Shown here: piece after piece, positions 44,305 through 55,326 of the stretch
How positions within the stretch are numbered: position 1 is the first letter of the stretch
How the letters are laid out: each line of letters opens with the position of its first letter
From: Flavobacteriales bacterium
GTDB lineage: Bacteria; Bacteroidota; Bacteroidia; UBA10329
Direction of reading: 5' to 3'
Length of the DNA: 64,000 nt
Assembly (NCBI GenBank): GCA_020635535.1
Contig: JACJZP010000016.1
Span: 9,691-73,690 of the forward strand
Notes under the pieces: model-generated
Databases searched by the model: none
What the model saw: only the letters and a program-made list of their open reading frames with translations
Told to the model about the DNA's origin: nothing
Program-made: the position numbers and the translations under genes

Positions 44305-44669
44305 TGAGTTCTGAGAAGGAAAATAGAAAGCAAGAAACGGTGGCCAAACGCGTAATGAGCGTATTGGATGGCAGCTTCCTCACGCGCGACAGCGTAGTGA
44401 ACAACATCCCGTACCTGCTATTCCTGTTCGGCATTGGAATCATTTACATTGGCAACAGCCATTTCGCGGAGCGAACGGTCATCCGTATGGACGAAGTGAA
44501 CCGCGAATTGAAAGAGCTGCGCTCTGAATTCGTCTCCACACGCTCGGAACTCATGTTTGCCAGCAAGCAGAGTGAAGTGGCCAAATCGGTTGAACCGATG
44601 GGAATCTACGAAAGCGTGGTTCCGCCCAAGAAAATCGTGATCAAACCCGAAGAGAAAATCGAGCAATGA
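44304..44669 (+). CDS. ftsL: FtsL-like cell division protein
   Basis: A 121-residue bitopic protein with a cytoplasmic N-terminus (to about 34), a single membrane helix (NIPYLLFLFGIGIIYIG) and a coiled-coil periplasmic segment (DEVNRELKELRSEFVSTRSEL). Position between rsmH and ftsI and this layout identify FtsL, which links FtsB/FtsQ to FtsW/FtsI. Sequence similarity is weak, as always for FtsL. ATGA overlaps on both sides. Confidence 0.82.
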   Translation: MSSEKENRKQETVAKRVMSVLDGSFLTRDSVVNNIPYLLFLFGIGIIYIGNSHFAERTVIRMDEVNRELKELRSEFVSTRSELMFASKQSEVAKSVEPMGIYESVVPPKKIVIKPEEKIEQ

Positions 44670-46765
44670 GTCACGAGAAGCAAATAAAGAACCGCGTATA
44701 CATGGCCTATGGCCTGATGGTGGTCTTTGCGTTGGCGATTGTTGGGCGCATTGCACAGATTCAGTTCTGGGAGAAAGACAAGTGGATTGCGAAAGCAGAA
44801 ACGCAGACCACTAAGTTCCGAGAGATTGAAGCTGCCCGTGGTAACATCTTCGCGGCAGACGGAAGCCTACTCGCCACCTCAAAACCGATATACGAAGTGC
44901 GTTGGGACGCGAATGTTCCTTCCATTTCTGACGAATATTTCAACGACCACATAGACCAACTTTCGAAGCAGCTTGCGGAGCTATTCAAAGACAAATCGGC
45001 TTCCACATACAAGCGTGAGTTGACCCAAGCGCGCATCAACGGTAGTCAGTACCATCTTATTAAACGTAACGTTGATCACAAGGATCTGAAGAAGCTGCGT
45101 GAGTTCGCCATTTTCGACCGTGGGCGTTACAAAGGCGGGCTCATTTACCACCAGAAGAACAAGCGCGCCAAGCCGTTCAAACAGTTGGCTGCACGTACCA
45201 TTGGTTATGACCAACCTGGATTTAGCGTTGGTTTGGAAGGTGCATATTCAGAAGAATTGGCGGGAGTTAGCGGCAAGCGTTTGATGCAGAAGATTGCAGG
45301 CGGAAACTGGAAACCTCTGAATGATGTGAATGAAATCGAACCAGAAGATGGTTCTGACATCATTACAGCCATCGACATCAACATTCAGGATGTGGCCGAG
45401 CATGCACTTCTCACCCAGTTGGAAAAGCACGGTGCGCATCACGGTTGCGCGGTTCTGATGGAAGTTCAGACGGGCGAGATCAAAGCAATTGCCAACCTCA
45501 CACAGCAAGAGAATGGCGGCTATGCGGAAACCTACAACTACGCCATCGGCTCAGCCACAGAGCCAGGTTCAACATTCAAACTGGCAAGCCTTATCTGCCT
45601 GCTGGAAGATGGCTATGTGGACATCACAGACACAGTCGATATCGAGGGCGGTATCAAAAAGTATTACAACGCCACCATGAAGGATTCCAAAACGGGCGTT
45701 TATGATAAGATAACAGTTGCCAAAGCATTCGAGATCTCGTCCAACGTTGGTGTTTCAAAGCTTGTAAACCAATACTATGGTAATAAGCCCGAGAAGATGG
45801 TGGATAGGCTGAAGAAGATGGGATTGGACCAGCCATTGGGGCTACAAATCAAGGGAGAAGGCCAACCTGCCATCAAATCTCCTACAGACCCGACATGGTC
45901 CGGCATCACACTGCCTTGGATGAGTATCGGCTACGAAGTGCTTCAAACGCCATTGCAAATTCTCGCTTTCTACAACGCTATAGCGAATGATGGGGTGATG
46001 GTACAACCGAGAATCGTAAACGCCATTAAAAAGCATGGCAAGATCGAGAAAGAATATCCTACCACAGTTCTTAACGACCAAGTCTGCTCAAAGGAAACGA
46101 TTGCGAAGGTTAAGAAACTGATGGAAGGCGTGGTTGAACATGGAACAGCCAGCAACCTACGTCATGCCAATTACAAGATCGCAGGCAAGACGGGAACGGC
46201 TCAAATAGCTAAAGGCGGAAGCTATCACACGAACAAAAGCTACCAAGCATCTTTCGTGGGTTATTTCCCTGCTGACAAACCGCGCTACAGCTGTATTGTA
46301 GTGGTTGATTCTCCGACCAGCTACGTTTACTACGGAAACTTGGTGGCGGGCCCGATCTTCAAAGAGATAAGCGACAAGGTTTATTCCACGCAGATCAAAA
46401 TGTTGGAAGAGGTTGAAACCGACACTTCACACACCGAGAAACTGGTTCCTTATGCGAAAGCCACTTCCAAAGAAGACCTGACCAAGACCTTGGCAGAGCT
46501 TCATATCAAGGCAGAAGTGGAAGACCCAGATGCGCAATGGGCGGTTGCCAAAACAGAAAAGTCCTCGATTAGTCTTGAGGCGCAGGAGGTGATTGAAAAT
46601 CTTGTGCCTCGAGTGGTAGGAATGGGTGCCATGGATGCGCTGTATCTCCTCGAAAACCAAGGACTAAAAGTGAAAATGATTGGATCTGGCGTGGTGCGCC
46701 AACAATCTATTATTCCAGGAACCCGCGCCACACGTGGACGCGAAATCGTGATTCGACTCTCATGA
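44666..46765 (+). CDS. ftsI: Penicillin-binding protein / FtsI with C-terminal PASTA domain
   Basis: A 699-residue class B PBP: N-terminal helix (VVFALAIVGRIAQI), PBP dimerisation domain (to about 220), transpeptidase domain with Ser302 in STFK, SSN, and KTG at 508-510, and a C-terminal PASTA-like domain (VPRVVGMGAMDALYLL, about 640-699). It cross-links septal peptidoglycan with FtsW. A PASTA domain on FtsI is common in Bacteroidota. The start overlaps ftsL by 4 bp and the stop overlaps murE by 4 bp. Confidence 0.93.
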   Translation: MSHEKQIKNRVYMAYGLMVVFALAIVGRIAQIQFWEKDKWIAKAETQTTKFREIEAARGNIFAADGSLLATSKPIYEVRWDANVPSISDEYFNDHIDQLSKQLAELFKDKSASTYKRELTQARINGSQYHLIKRNVDHKDLKKLREFAIFDRGRYKGGLIYHQKNKRAKPFKQLAARTIGYDQPGFSVGLEGAYSEELAGVSGKRLMQKIAGGNWKPLNDVNEIEPEDGSDIITAIDINIQDVAEHALLTQLEKHGAHHGCAVLMEVQTGEIKAIANLTQQENGGYAETYNYAIGSATEPGSTFKLASLICLLEDGYVDITDTVDIEGGIKKYYNATMKDSKTGVYDKITVAKAFEISSNVGVSKLVNQYYGNKPEKMVDRLKKMGLDQPLGLQIKGEGQPAIKSPTDPTWSGITLPWMSIGYEVLQTPLQILAFYNAIANDGVMVQPRIVNAIKKHGKIEKEYPTTVLNDQVCSKETIAKVKKLMEGVVEHGTASNLRHANYKIAGKTGTAQIAKGGSYHTNKSYQASFVGYFPADKPRYSCIVVVDSPTSYVYYGNLVAGPIFKEISDKVYSTQIKMLEEVETDTSHTEKLVPYAKATSKEDLTKTLAELHIKAEVEDPDAQWAVAKTEKSSISLEAQEVIENLVPRVVGMGAMDALYLLENQGLKVKMIGSGVVRQQSIIPGTRATRGREIVIRLS

Positions 46766-48221
46766 AGCTGCTGAAGGACATATTATACAAGGCGGGCATT
46801 GAGGAAGTGGTCGGTAGCACCAACGTGGCCATCGAGAACATCTGCATCGATTCCCGACAAGCGAAAAAATTCTCCCTTTTCATTGCAGTAAAAGGAACTG
46901 CAGTTGATGGCCACCAGTTTATTTCCAAAGCCATCGAGCAAGGCTCGTTGGCCATTATTTGCGAAGAACTTCCAGAGCAATTGGTTAAGGAAGTGAATTA
47001 CATCCAAGTGAAAAACAGTCGGTTTGCGGCTGGAATAATCGCTTCCAATTTCTACGACAACCCTTCTCAGAAACTGAAGTTGGTGGGAGTTACCGGAACC
47101 AACGGCAAAACCACGGTCACCACGCTTCTTTACCAACTATTCAAAAACCTCGGTTACAAGGTCGGTTTGCTTTCAACAGTTCGAAATCTGATTGATGGAG
47201 AGGTTGTGGAGGCCACTCATACAACACCAGACCCGATCAGCTTGAATGAACTGTTGGCCGAAATGGTAGAGCGCGGTTGCGAATACGCCTTCATGGAAGT
47301 GAGCTCACATGCCTTGGATCAGCATCGTGTAGCTGGGATCGAATTCACAGGAGCCATTTTCACGAACATCTCTCACGATCATCTTGACTACCACGAGACA
47401 TTCGACAAGTACATCAAGGCGAAAAAGATGTTGTTCGACATGCTGCCGAGCACCGCTTTTGCGCTGACCAATCTTGACGACAAGAATGGCGAAGTGATGG
47501 TGCAAAACACCAAAGCCAAGATCATCACTTACGGCCTCAAATCAATGGCCGATCGCAAGGCAAAGATCTTGGAAAACAACCTCACAGGTTTGATTCTGAA
47601 CATTGACGGACAGGAGGTCATTACACGATTGATCGGTTCGTTCAATGCCTACAATATTCTATCGGTTTATGGCGCTGCGATTGAACTGAAAGAGGAGAAA
47701 CTTCAGATTCTCACTACGCTTAGCAATCTTCATTCGCCTGACGGCAGATTCCAGTTCGTCAAGACAGAAAACAACATCCTGGAATTGTGGATTACGCCCA
47801 CACGCCAGACGCGTTGGATAATGTGATTTCCACGATTCACGGACTACGAACAGGAAACGAAAAACTGATCACGCTTGTGGGCTGCGGTGGCGATCGCGAT
47901 AAGACCAAGCGACCTGAAATGGCGCGCATTGCGGCTGAAGGCAGCACCAAAGTCATCCTGACTTCGGATAACCCAAGATCGGAAGACCCGAATCAGATCA
48001 TTGAAGACATGAAAACGGGACTCGATCCTGTATTGAAGCGCAAAGCGGTCAGCATAGTTGATCGCGCGGAAGCGATACGAACTGCTTGCATGCTTGCCGA
48101 GCCAGGCGACATCATTCTGGTAGCTGGAAAAGGCCACGAAAAGTACCAGGAGATCAATGGCGTGAAGCATGATTTTGACGACATGGAAGTACTCACAACC
48201 AACCTAAAACAGATCTGCTAA
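46762..48221 (+). CDS. murE: UDP-MurNAc-tripeptide synthetase MurE, one apparent frameshift
   Basis: The gene adds meso-diaminopimelate to UDP-MurNAc-L-Ala-D-Glu. The first part (46762 to about 47780) has VTGTNGKTTVT (ATP loop), MEVSSHALDQHR and NISHDHLDYH; the second (from about 47781) has IVDYAHTPDALDNV and the DAP-specific DNPRSEDP motif. The two lie in different frames: after ATC CT the frame must gain one base to read GGA ATT GTG GAT TAC. Both halves are conserved, so a one-base loss in the sequence is more likely than a real mutation. It ends as TAATG with mraY. Confidence 0.9.
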
Positions 48222-49470
48222 TGCTGTACCATCTGTTCGACTTCCTTCAAACCAACTACGACCTTCCAGGCGCGGGATTGTTCCAGTACATCACGTTCCG
48301 TGCGGCTGCGAGCATCATCACTTCGCTCATCATTTCAATGGTGATCGGCAAGAAAGTGATCGAGTTCCTGCAACTGAAGCAAGTGGGCGAGATTGTCCGT
48401 GATCTTGACCTCGCTGGTCAGGTTCAGAAGCAGGGAACACCAACCATGGGCGGCATCATCATTCTGTCTTCCATTCTTATTCCAACGCTTCTTTTCGCAA
48501 ACCTGACCAATGTTTATGTACAACTGATGATCGTCTCCACCATCTGGCTGGGCACCATCGGTTTCATTGATGATTACATCAAGGTTTTCAAGAAGGACAA
48601 AGAAGGGTTGGCTGGTCGATTTAAAGTGATGGGTCAGATCGGTATTGGAGTTATTGTGGCTTGCACACTTTACTTCTCAGATGGCGTGCAAGTAAAGCAG
48701 CGGTTGCAGAAAGGTGGAATCGCAACAGAAACCACCATCGATGGCCAAACCATGAAAGTGGAATCTCTTCCGGTTTATGATGAAGCCGAGCATTCGCTTG
48801 TTACCACGATTCCGTTCCTAAAGGACAACGAATTCGATTACAGCTCTCTTCTATTCTTCCTTGGCGATAAGGCCAAAGATTGGGGTTGGCTGATCTTCAT
48901 TCCTATCGTAATCTTTATAGTTACAGCAGTTTCCAACGGTGCAAATCTGACAGATGGCTTGGACGGATTAGCTACTGGAACATCTGCCATTGCGGGTGTA
49001 ACGCTCGCGGTTTTCGCCTACGTTTCGGGTAACATCATTTTGCCGATTACCTGAATATCATGTACATCCCAGGCTCGGGCGAGCTGGTGGTTTTCATTGC
49101 CGCATTTGTGGGTGCTTGTGTCGGTTTCCTTTGGTACAACCAGTATCCAGCGCAGGTATTTATGGGCGATACGGGAAGTTTGGCCTTAGGCGGAATCATC
49201 GCGGTTTTTGCGTTAGCCATCCGTAAAGAATTATTGATTCCAATTCTCTGCGGAATCTTCCTGATGGAAAACCTTTCGGTGGTGCTTCAGGTCAGCTACT
49301 TCAAGTACACCAAGAAGAAATTCGGAGAAGGCAGAAGGATTTTCCTCATGTCTCCGTTGCATCATCATTTCCAGAAAAAAGGAATGCACGAAGCCAAGAT
49401 TGTTGGACGATTCTGGATCGTGGGAATCATGCTCGCAGTACTCACAATCGTAACCCTCAAACTCAGATAA
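48221..49470 (+). CDS. mraY: Phospho-N-acetylmuramoyl-pentapeptide transferase MraY, one apparent frameshift
   Basis: The polytopic enzyme makes lipid I. The first part shows GTPTMGG and WLGTIGFIDDYIKV with NLTDGLDGLA; the second (from about 49041) has MYIPGSGELVVF and the FMGDTGSLALGG and SPLHHHFQKKG motifs. The frame breaks in ATCATTTTGCC: restoring a fifth T in the run at 49038-49041 gives ATT TTT GCC GAT TAC CTG, the expected continuation. A probable homopolymer loss. The stop overlaps murD ATG. Confidence 0.9.
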
Positions 49471-50801
49471 TGGCAGAGCGACTGGTCATATTGGGTGGTG
49501 GCGAAAGCGGTGCTGGCGCAGCGTATCTCGGCCTAAAGAAAGGCTGGGACGTGTTCCTGTCTGACAAGGGAATGCTGAAGGATAATTACTCAGCCAACTT
49601 GAAGGATTGGGGCATCGATTTCGAGGAAGGAACGCATTCGGAAGACAAGATTCTGAACGCTGACCTCGTAGTGAAAAGCCCTGGAATTCCAGAAACGGCT
49701 CCGTTGGTGCAATCGCTACGCGGAAGGGAATTCCTGTGGTTTCGGAAATTGAATTCGGATTGAAATACACGAACGCCAAAACCATCGGCATTACGGGTAC
49801 GAATGGCAAAACCACCACTACCCTGCTCACGCATCACATCCTGACCAAGGCGGATTGAATGCTGGCTTGGCTGGAAACGTGGGCAAGAGCCTCGCATGGC
49901 AAGTGGCCGATAAGGAATTCGATTATCTGGTCATCGAACTGAGCAGTTTCCAATTGGATGGCATGTTCGACAGCCGCATCAATCTGGCGGTGTTGCTGAA
50001 CATCACACCGATCACCTCGACCGCTACGGTTCGATGGACAATTACATCGCATCGAAAATGCGCATTACGCAGAATCAGACCTCAGAAGATGCTTTCATCT
50101 ACTGCGCTGACGATGCCAACATCAAATCGGCTTTGGAATCATCGAATATCAAGGCCAAACACTACCCATTCTCGCTCGAAACCACGGTGGCCGAGGGCGC
50201 TTACATCGAAAACGGAAATCTCAACATAAACCTCAATAACTCAAACCTAAACATGTCAATTCACGAACTAGCATTGCAGGGGAGACACAACACTTACAAT
50301 TCCATGGCAGGCGGAATTGTCGGGCGGTTGGTCGAACTGCGCAAAGACCTCATCCGAGAGAGCCTGAGCGATTTCAGCGCGGTGGAGCACCGATTGGAAA
50401 ACATCGGCAGCGTGCACGGAATCGAATTCATCAACGATAGCAAGGCTACCAACATCAACTCCACGTGGTACGCGCTGGAATGCATGAACAAACCTGTGGT
50501 TTGGATCGTGGGTGGTGTTGACAAAGGCAACGACTACTCGATGGTGGAAGACCTTGTGCGCGATAAGGTTAAGGCCATCATCTGCCTCGGCAAGGACAAC
50601 GAGAAAATCCACAAGGCTTTCGAAGGAATCGTTGAAACCATTGTGGATACGACAAGTGCCGAAGAGGCTGTGAAAACGAGCTATTACATCGGTAAAAAGG
50701 GAGATGTTGTGCTGCTTTCGCCTGCATGCGCCAGCTTCGATCTGTTCGAGAATTACGAGGAACGCGGAAGACAATTCAAAGCAGCCGTTCGCGCACTCTA
50801 A
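49470..50801 (+). CDS. murD: UDP-MurNAc-L-alanine--D-glutamate ligase MurD, three apparent frameshifts
   Basis: Adds D-Glu to UDP-MurNAc-L-Ala. Recognisable in pieces: LVILGGGESGAGAAYLG, SPGIPETAPL, then ITGTNGKTTTTLL, GLAGNVGKSLA, LLNITPDHLDRYGSM after correction, and the C-terminal domain with VEHRLE, FINDSKATN, VWIVGGVDKGNDYS and LLSPACASFD. Frame breaks lie near 49724 (A-run), 49852 (G-run) and 50010 (CCGAT for CCGGAT); each is cured by adding one base. After correction all MurD motifs are present. It is followed 21 bp later by a gene for a MurD C-terminal domain only. Confidence 0.88.
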
Positions 50802-50822
50802 ACCATCAAAAACCTACCTCCC

Positions 50823-51371
50823 ATGAAGGATAAGACCTGGAATAAAAAAGTTGAGACCACCACAGAACAAGACATGTTCAACAGTCTGCTTGAGTTGAGG
50901 AAGCAGATCATTGAGGAGAGTGTTTCGGATGTCCGCAGCACACGCCACCGTCAGGAACTGATAGGCACTTACAATGGCATTGAGTATATCAATGACAGCA
51001 AGGCCACAAACGTGGATCTGACATGGTATTCGTTGGAGCGTTTGCAAGGCGAAGCAATCTGGATTGTTGGCGGATTGCAGGACGGTCAGGATTACAGCAT
51101 GCTGAAAGAATTGGTAGCGGACAAGGTTAGGGGAATTGTTTGCCTCGGTCGTGAAAACGCCCGCGTATTCAAGACCTTCTTGAGCGATGCAGATGTAATT
51201 GTTGGTGCCAGTACTGCCGAAGAAGCCGTGAAGGCTGCTACAGCTTTGGCTAAGCCGGGCGACACCGTTATTCTATCGCCTGCTTGCTCCAGCCACGACC
51301 TTTTTGAGAGCTACGAAGACCGCGGAAATTTCACAAAAGCTGTCAAACAGCTTTTGGAAAATGAAAAATGA
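50823..51371 (+). CDS. Stand-alone MurD C-terminal-domain protein
   Basis: A 182-residue intact frame aligning with the MurD C-terminal domain from LRKQIIEESVSDV to its end: HRQELIGTYNGIEYINDSKATN, WIVGGLQDGQDYSMLKELV, GIVCLGREN, STAEEAVK and ILSPACSSHDLFESYEDRG. By eye about half the aligned positions equal those of the adjacent murD. It lacks the UDP-binding and ATP-loop (GTNGKTT) domains, so it cannot be a complete ligase. It starts 21 bp after murD and precedes a repeat element and ftsW. It could be a truncated tandem copy that persists as a regulator or partner, or a decaying duplicate; being unbroken among broken neighbours it is not obviously decaying. Confidence 0.75.
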   Translation: MKDKTWNKKVETTTEQDMFNSLLELRKQIIEESVSDVRSTRHRQELIGTYNGIEYINDSKATNVDLTWYSLERLQGEAIWIVGGLQDGQDYSMLKELVADKVRGIVCLGRENARVFKTFLSDADVIVGASTAEEAVKAATALAKPGDTVILSPACSSHDLFESYEDRGNFTKAVKQLLENEK

Positions 51372-51409
51372 TGAATGAATAATTAAGAATTAGAGTGAAA
51401 ACGAACACA

Positions 51410-51499
51410 AAATCCCCCGCCTTCGGCACCCCCTTTAAAAGGGGGAATGAGCTCCTTCCTCCTTTCAAAGGAGGTGTCGAGGAACGAGACGGAGGATTT
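51410..51499. repeat. 90-bp palindromic element between the MurD-like gene and ftsW
   Basis: AAATCCCCCGCCTTCG at the left and CGAGACGGAGGATTT at the right are imperfect inverses, and the centre has CCCCCTTT-AAAAGGGGG and CCTCCTTT-CAAAGGAGG hairpins. It looks like a REP/MITE-like element inserted in the dcw operon. It leaves about 55 bp to the first ftsW ATG. Confidence 0.7.
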
Positions 51500-51554
51500 A
51501 AAGAATTGAAACAAGAAAAGGAAGGTAATTCTGCGAAAATATCTTGAAGGCGAC

Positions 51555-52713
51555 ATGGTCATTTGGGCCGTGGTGTTCCTGTTTTCGCTGGTTTCGGCAA
51601 TGGCGGTTTACAGCTCAACGGGTACGCTCGCATACCGCTACCAAGGCGGAAATACCGAGTACTACCTGCTCAAACATTTCTCCATCATTGTGCTTGGATG
51701 GGGACTCATGTACGGAATCCACAAGGTTCCTTTCAAGTACTTCTCGCGCATCGCGCAAATACTCATTTGGATATCGATTCCGCTATTGGCCGTCACGCTT
51801 ATCGCGGGAACGTCAAGGAACGAGGCAAGTCGTTGGTTAACGCTACCGATCATCAACCTTTCGTTCCAAACATCCGACCTCGCCAAAGTGGCGCTCATCG
51901 CCTACTTGGCACGCATTCTTTCGCTTCGAAAAGATGCACTAAGCGATTTCAATGGAGGGTTCCTTCAGATCGTTTGGCCAGTTATTGCCGTTTGCGTTTT
52001 GATTTTCCCTGCGAACTTCTCAACAGCTGCGGTGCTCTTCACCACCTCCATGATTCTAATGTTCATCGGAGGCGTCAAACTCAAATATTTGAGCGGATTG
52101 GTTGCTGCAGCCATTACAGGAGCGGCATTCATTCTACTTCTCTCCTATGTGTTGCCATTAGAAAACGTTGGTCTTGGCCGTGTCGAAACATGGAAAAACG
52201 CTTGGAGACGTTTACCAGCAATGAGGAGACACAGGAAATGGCTGATGCCAACTATCAAACGGAACAAGCTAAAATAGCCATCGCCAAAGGTGGACCATTT
52301 GGTGTCGGGCCGGCAACAGTTCTCAACGGAACTTTATTCCACACCCATACTCAGATTTCATCTTCGCCATCATTTTGGAAGAATGGGGACTTGTTGGCGG
52401 AATGGGAATTCTGTTCCTCTACCTGATTCTTCTTTTCCGAGGATTACGGATTGTCCATAAAGGCACCAGCACCTTCGGAACGCTGTTGGCATTCGGGGTA
52501 TGTTTTGCCTTGGTCTTTCAAGCATTCATCAACATGGCCGTGGCTGTGAATCTCTTCCCAGTAACGGGTCAACCATTGCCATTGATAAGTATGGGCGGAA
52601 CCAGCATTTGGTTCACATCCATCGCCATCGGAATGATTCTCAGCGTGAGCCGAGACATCAAAGAAGACGCTCAATCCAGTCATGAACCTCAACCCGAATT
52701 GGCTCATGTCTAA
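51555..52713 (+). CDS. ftsW: Lipid II polymerase/flippase FtsW, two apparent frameshifts
   Basis: A SEDS-family protein: YSSTGTLAYRYQGGNTEYYL, KVPFKYFSRIAQ, GTSRNEASRWLTLP and, after correction, GGPFGVGPGNSSQRNFIPHPYSDFIFA, then GQPLPLISMGGTS. Frames break at the A-run 52194-52198 (five A, six expected) and at 52312 (GGCCGGC for GGCCGGGC). The true N-terminus is uncertain: the frame continues upstream of ATG 51555 (residues LRKYLEGD match typical FtsW) without a standard start codon. It makes septal peptidoglycan with FtsI. Confidence 0.85.
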
Positions 52714-52721
52714 GGTTCAAA

Positions 52722-53811
52722 GTGATCATATCAGGAGGCGGCACAGGCGGGCACATTTTCCCAGCTATCGCGATTGCGAATGCGCTGAAAAACTCGAAGA
52801 AGGCATTGAAATCCTGTTCGTGGGTGCACAAGGCAAGATGGAAATGGAGAAGGTTCCGAAGGCAGGTTACAAGATAATTGGGCTGAACATTGCTGGATTG
52901 AATCGCAGCAACATGCTCAAGAATCTCGGTTTCCCATTCAAGTTGATCGGGAGTCTGTTGAAGTCTATGAGTATCATCCGTGAATTCAAACCGCAGGTTG
53001 TTGTTGGTGTGGGTGGTTTTGCCAGCGGACCTGTTATGTATGCGGCAAGCACCAAGGGAATTCCAACGGTCATTCAAGAGCAGAATTCTTATGCGGGAAT
53101 TACGAACAAACTCCTCGGGAAAAAGGCGAAAAAGGTGTGCGTGGCGTACGACAACATGGACAAGTTCTTCCCTGCAGGAAACATCATTCGCACAGGAAAC
53201 CCAGTCCGTCAGGATATCCTAAATCTGGAAGGTAAACGTGAGGAAGGACACAAGACCTTTAACCTCGACCCAAGCAAGAAAACCCTTCTGGTAATCGGTG
53301 GAAGTTTGGGTGCGCGTTCCATCAATCTGGCTATCAAATCACACATCGAAGACTTTAAGAAAGCCGATGTGCAAGTGGTCTGGCAGACGGGTAAACTCTT
53401 CATTGAGGAAGGGAAAAAATCCGTGGCAGATGCCAACGCAACCAACTTCTTCGTCTCAGATTTCATCTACACCATGGATCAGGCTTATGCCGTGGCTGAT
53501 GTGGTCATTTCACGCGCTGGTGCGAGTTCCATTTCAGAATTATGCATCGTTGGCAAGCCTGCCGTTTTGGTTCCATTCCCATTTGCAGCAGAAGACCATC
53601 AGACCAAGAATGCGCAAGCATTGGTTGATAATGATGCAGCCATTCTCGTAGCCGACAATAAGGCCAACGAAGAAGCTTGCGAACACGCATTGCGACTCTT
53701 GAATGATGACGCAGAACGTGGAAACTGAGTGCGAACATTCAAAAGTTGGCATTGCCCAACGCGGATGAAGAAATAGCCAAAGAAATCTTGAAAATCGCGA
53801 AAGCCGCTTAA
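52722..53811 (+). CDS. murG: Undecaprenyl-PP-MurNAc-pentapeptide GlcNAc transferase MurG, two apparent frameshifts
   Basis: Makes lipid II at the inner membrane. Begins GTG (52722) with IISGGGTGGHIFPAIAIANAL, then continues in another frame as EILFVGAQGKMEMEKVP, VVVGVGGFASGPVM, VIQEQNSYAGITNKLL, VIGGSLGARSIN and SRAGASSISELCIVGKPAVLVPFPFAAEDHQ. The first break is in the A-run at 52788-52792 (one A short), the second near 53722-53724 (AAA for AAAA), beyond which KLSANIQKLALPNADEE completes the C-terminus to the TAA at 53811. Confidence 0.88.
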
Positions 53812-53958
53812 TGGATACGAATTGGACAAATGAATACGCATATGACGAATACAGTCCTCACCGAGAATCTACCGCTAACATCCATTGGCAGCGGACTATC
53901 GACCATGGACTGTGGACTGCATTCGCAAAACAAATAACGAATAACCAATAACCGCCAA

Positions 53959-55326
53959 GTGCTCGCTCTGAATAAAATACAGCATGTCTATCTCATCGGT
54001 ATCGGAGGTATCGGGATGAGTGCGCTTGCGCGATATTTTGCCGAGCAAGGCAAGTCGGTGGCGGGTTATGATCGTGTATCAACTGAACTCACGCAAGAGC
54101 TCGAAGCAACAGGAATCAATATCCATTATTCGGATGATGTTAACCTGATTCCAAGTGGGTTTGATAACCCTGAAACAACCATTGGTCATTTTCACACCAG
54201 CGGTTCCAAAATCGCATTCAGAATTGACGCATTTCCGAACTAATGGATTTGACGTATTGAAGCGTTCCGAAGTTCTTGGAGAGCTTTCCAAAACGTATCA
54301 AACTGTTGCGGTGGCTGGAACACACGGAAAGACAACCACCAGTTCCATTATTGCGCATTTGCTACGTTCATCAAGCAAGGATTGCAACGCATTCTTGGGC
54401 GGCATTAGCTCAAATTACAACACGAATCTGCTCACTTCAACCAGCAGCAATTTGATGGTGGTTGAGGCAGATGAATTCGACCGTTCGTTCTTGACGCTTT
54501 CGCCTGATGTGGCCATCATCACATCGGTGGATGCCGATCATTTGGACATCTATGGTTCTTCGGATGAAATGCTGAATTCGTTCAAACTGTTCTCTGAACG
54601 CGTTACCGAAAACGGCACATCGATCTACCGATTCGGTTTGCCGTTTGAGGATTCATCAAGAAGAAACTTCACGTATTCCGTAAGCGAGGAAAGCGACTAC
54701 TACACTTCGCAACTTTCCATCAAAACGGGCAGTACCATTTCAATTTGCATTCGCCATCGGCAACGTTGGAGAATGTGAGTTTCGGAATGCCTGGTTTGCA
54801 TAACGTTGAGAATGCCGTGGCCGCCTTTGCTGCGGTCGACCAACTCGGATTGACTGAAGAAGAAATCCGAAATGGGCTTGCAACCTACAAAGGCGTAAAG
54901 CGCAGATTTGATGTACACATCAACACCGAAGATGTGGTTTACATTGACGATTACGCGCATCATCCAACCGAAATTTCTGCGTGTATCGGTTCGGTGCGCG
55001 AGTTGTTCCCGGGACGAAGAGTAAAAGGCATTTTCCAGCCGCATCTGTTCAGCCGCACGAAAGACCACATGAGCGAATTCGCAACAAGTCTTTCGGCTTT
55101 GGATGAAGTAACGCTATTGGACATTTACCCAGCGCGCGAAGAGCCGATTCCAGGTATCACTTCAAGTGTGCTTTTGGATAAGATCACCATCGCGCAGAAA
55201 GAATTGCGCAACAAGCAGGAAGTGGTTGACAGCCTCTCGCCTGCCGAAATCGATGTGTTACTGACCATGGGCGCGGGAGACATCGACCAACTGGTTTCTC
55301 CCATCAAAAAGAAACTGGCATCATGA
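53959..55326 (+). CDS. murC: UDP-N-acetylmuramate--L-alanine ligase MurC, two apparent frameshifts
   Basis: Starts with GTG (HVYLIGIGGIGMSALARYF), then VIFTPAVPKSHSEL, AVAGTHGKTTTSSIIAH, VVEADEFDRSFLTL, SVDADHLDIYG, and, in the third frame, VYIDDYAHHPTEI. It adds L-Ala to UDP-MurNAc. A break near 54181 appears to be one inserted A (ACC A TTG), unlike the losses elsewhere; a second at 54728-54731 is cured by one G. All Mur-ligase motifs survive in pieces. The stop overlaps ftsQ ATG by 4 bp. Confidence 0.88.

Noticed and set aside
50823..51371. MurD-like gene as a frameshifted continuation of murD
   Set aside because: murD already has a complete C-terminal domain and stop before it; the second domain is a distinct, diverged copy with its own start.
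51563..52426. A 287-codon plus-strand frame across ftsW
   Set aside because: It is the alternate frame created by the ftsW frameshifts; only its C-terminal part reads real FtsW sequence.
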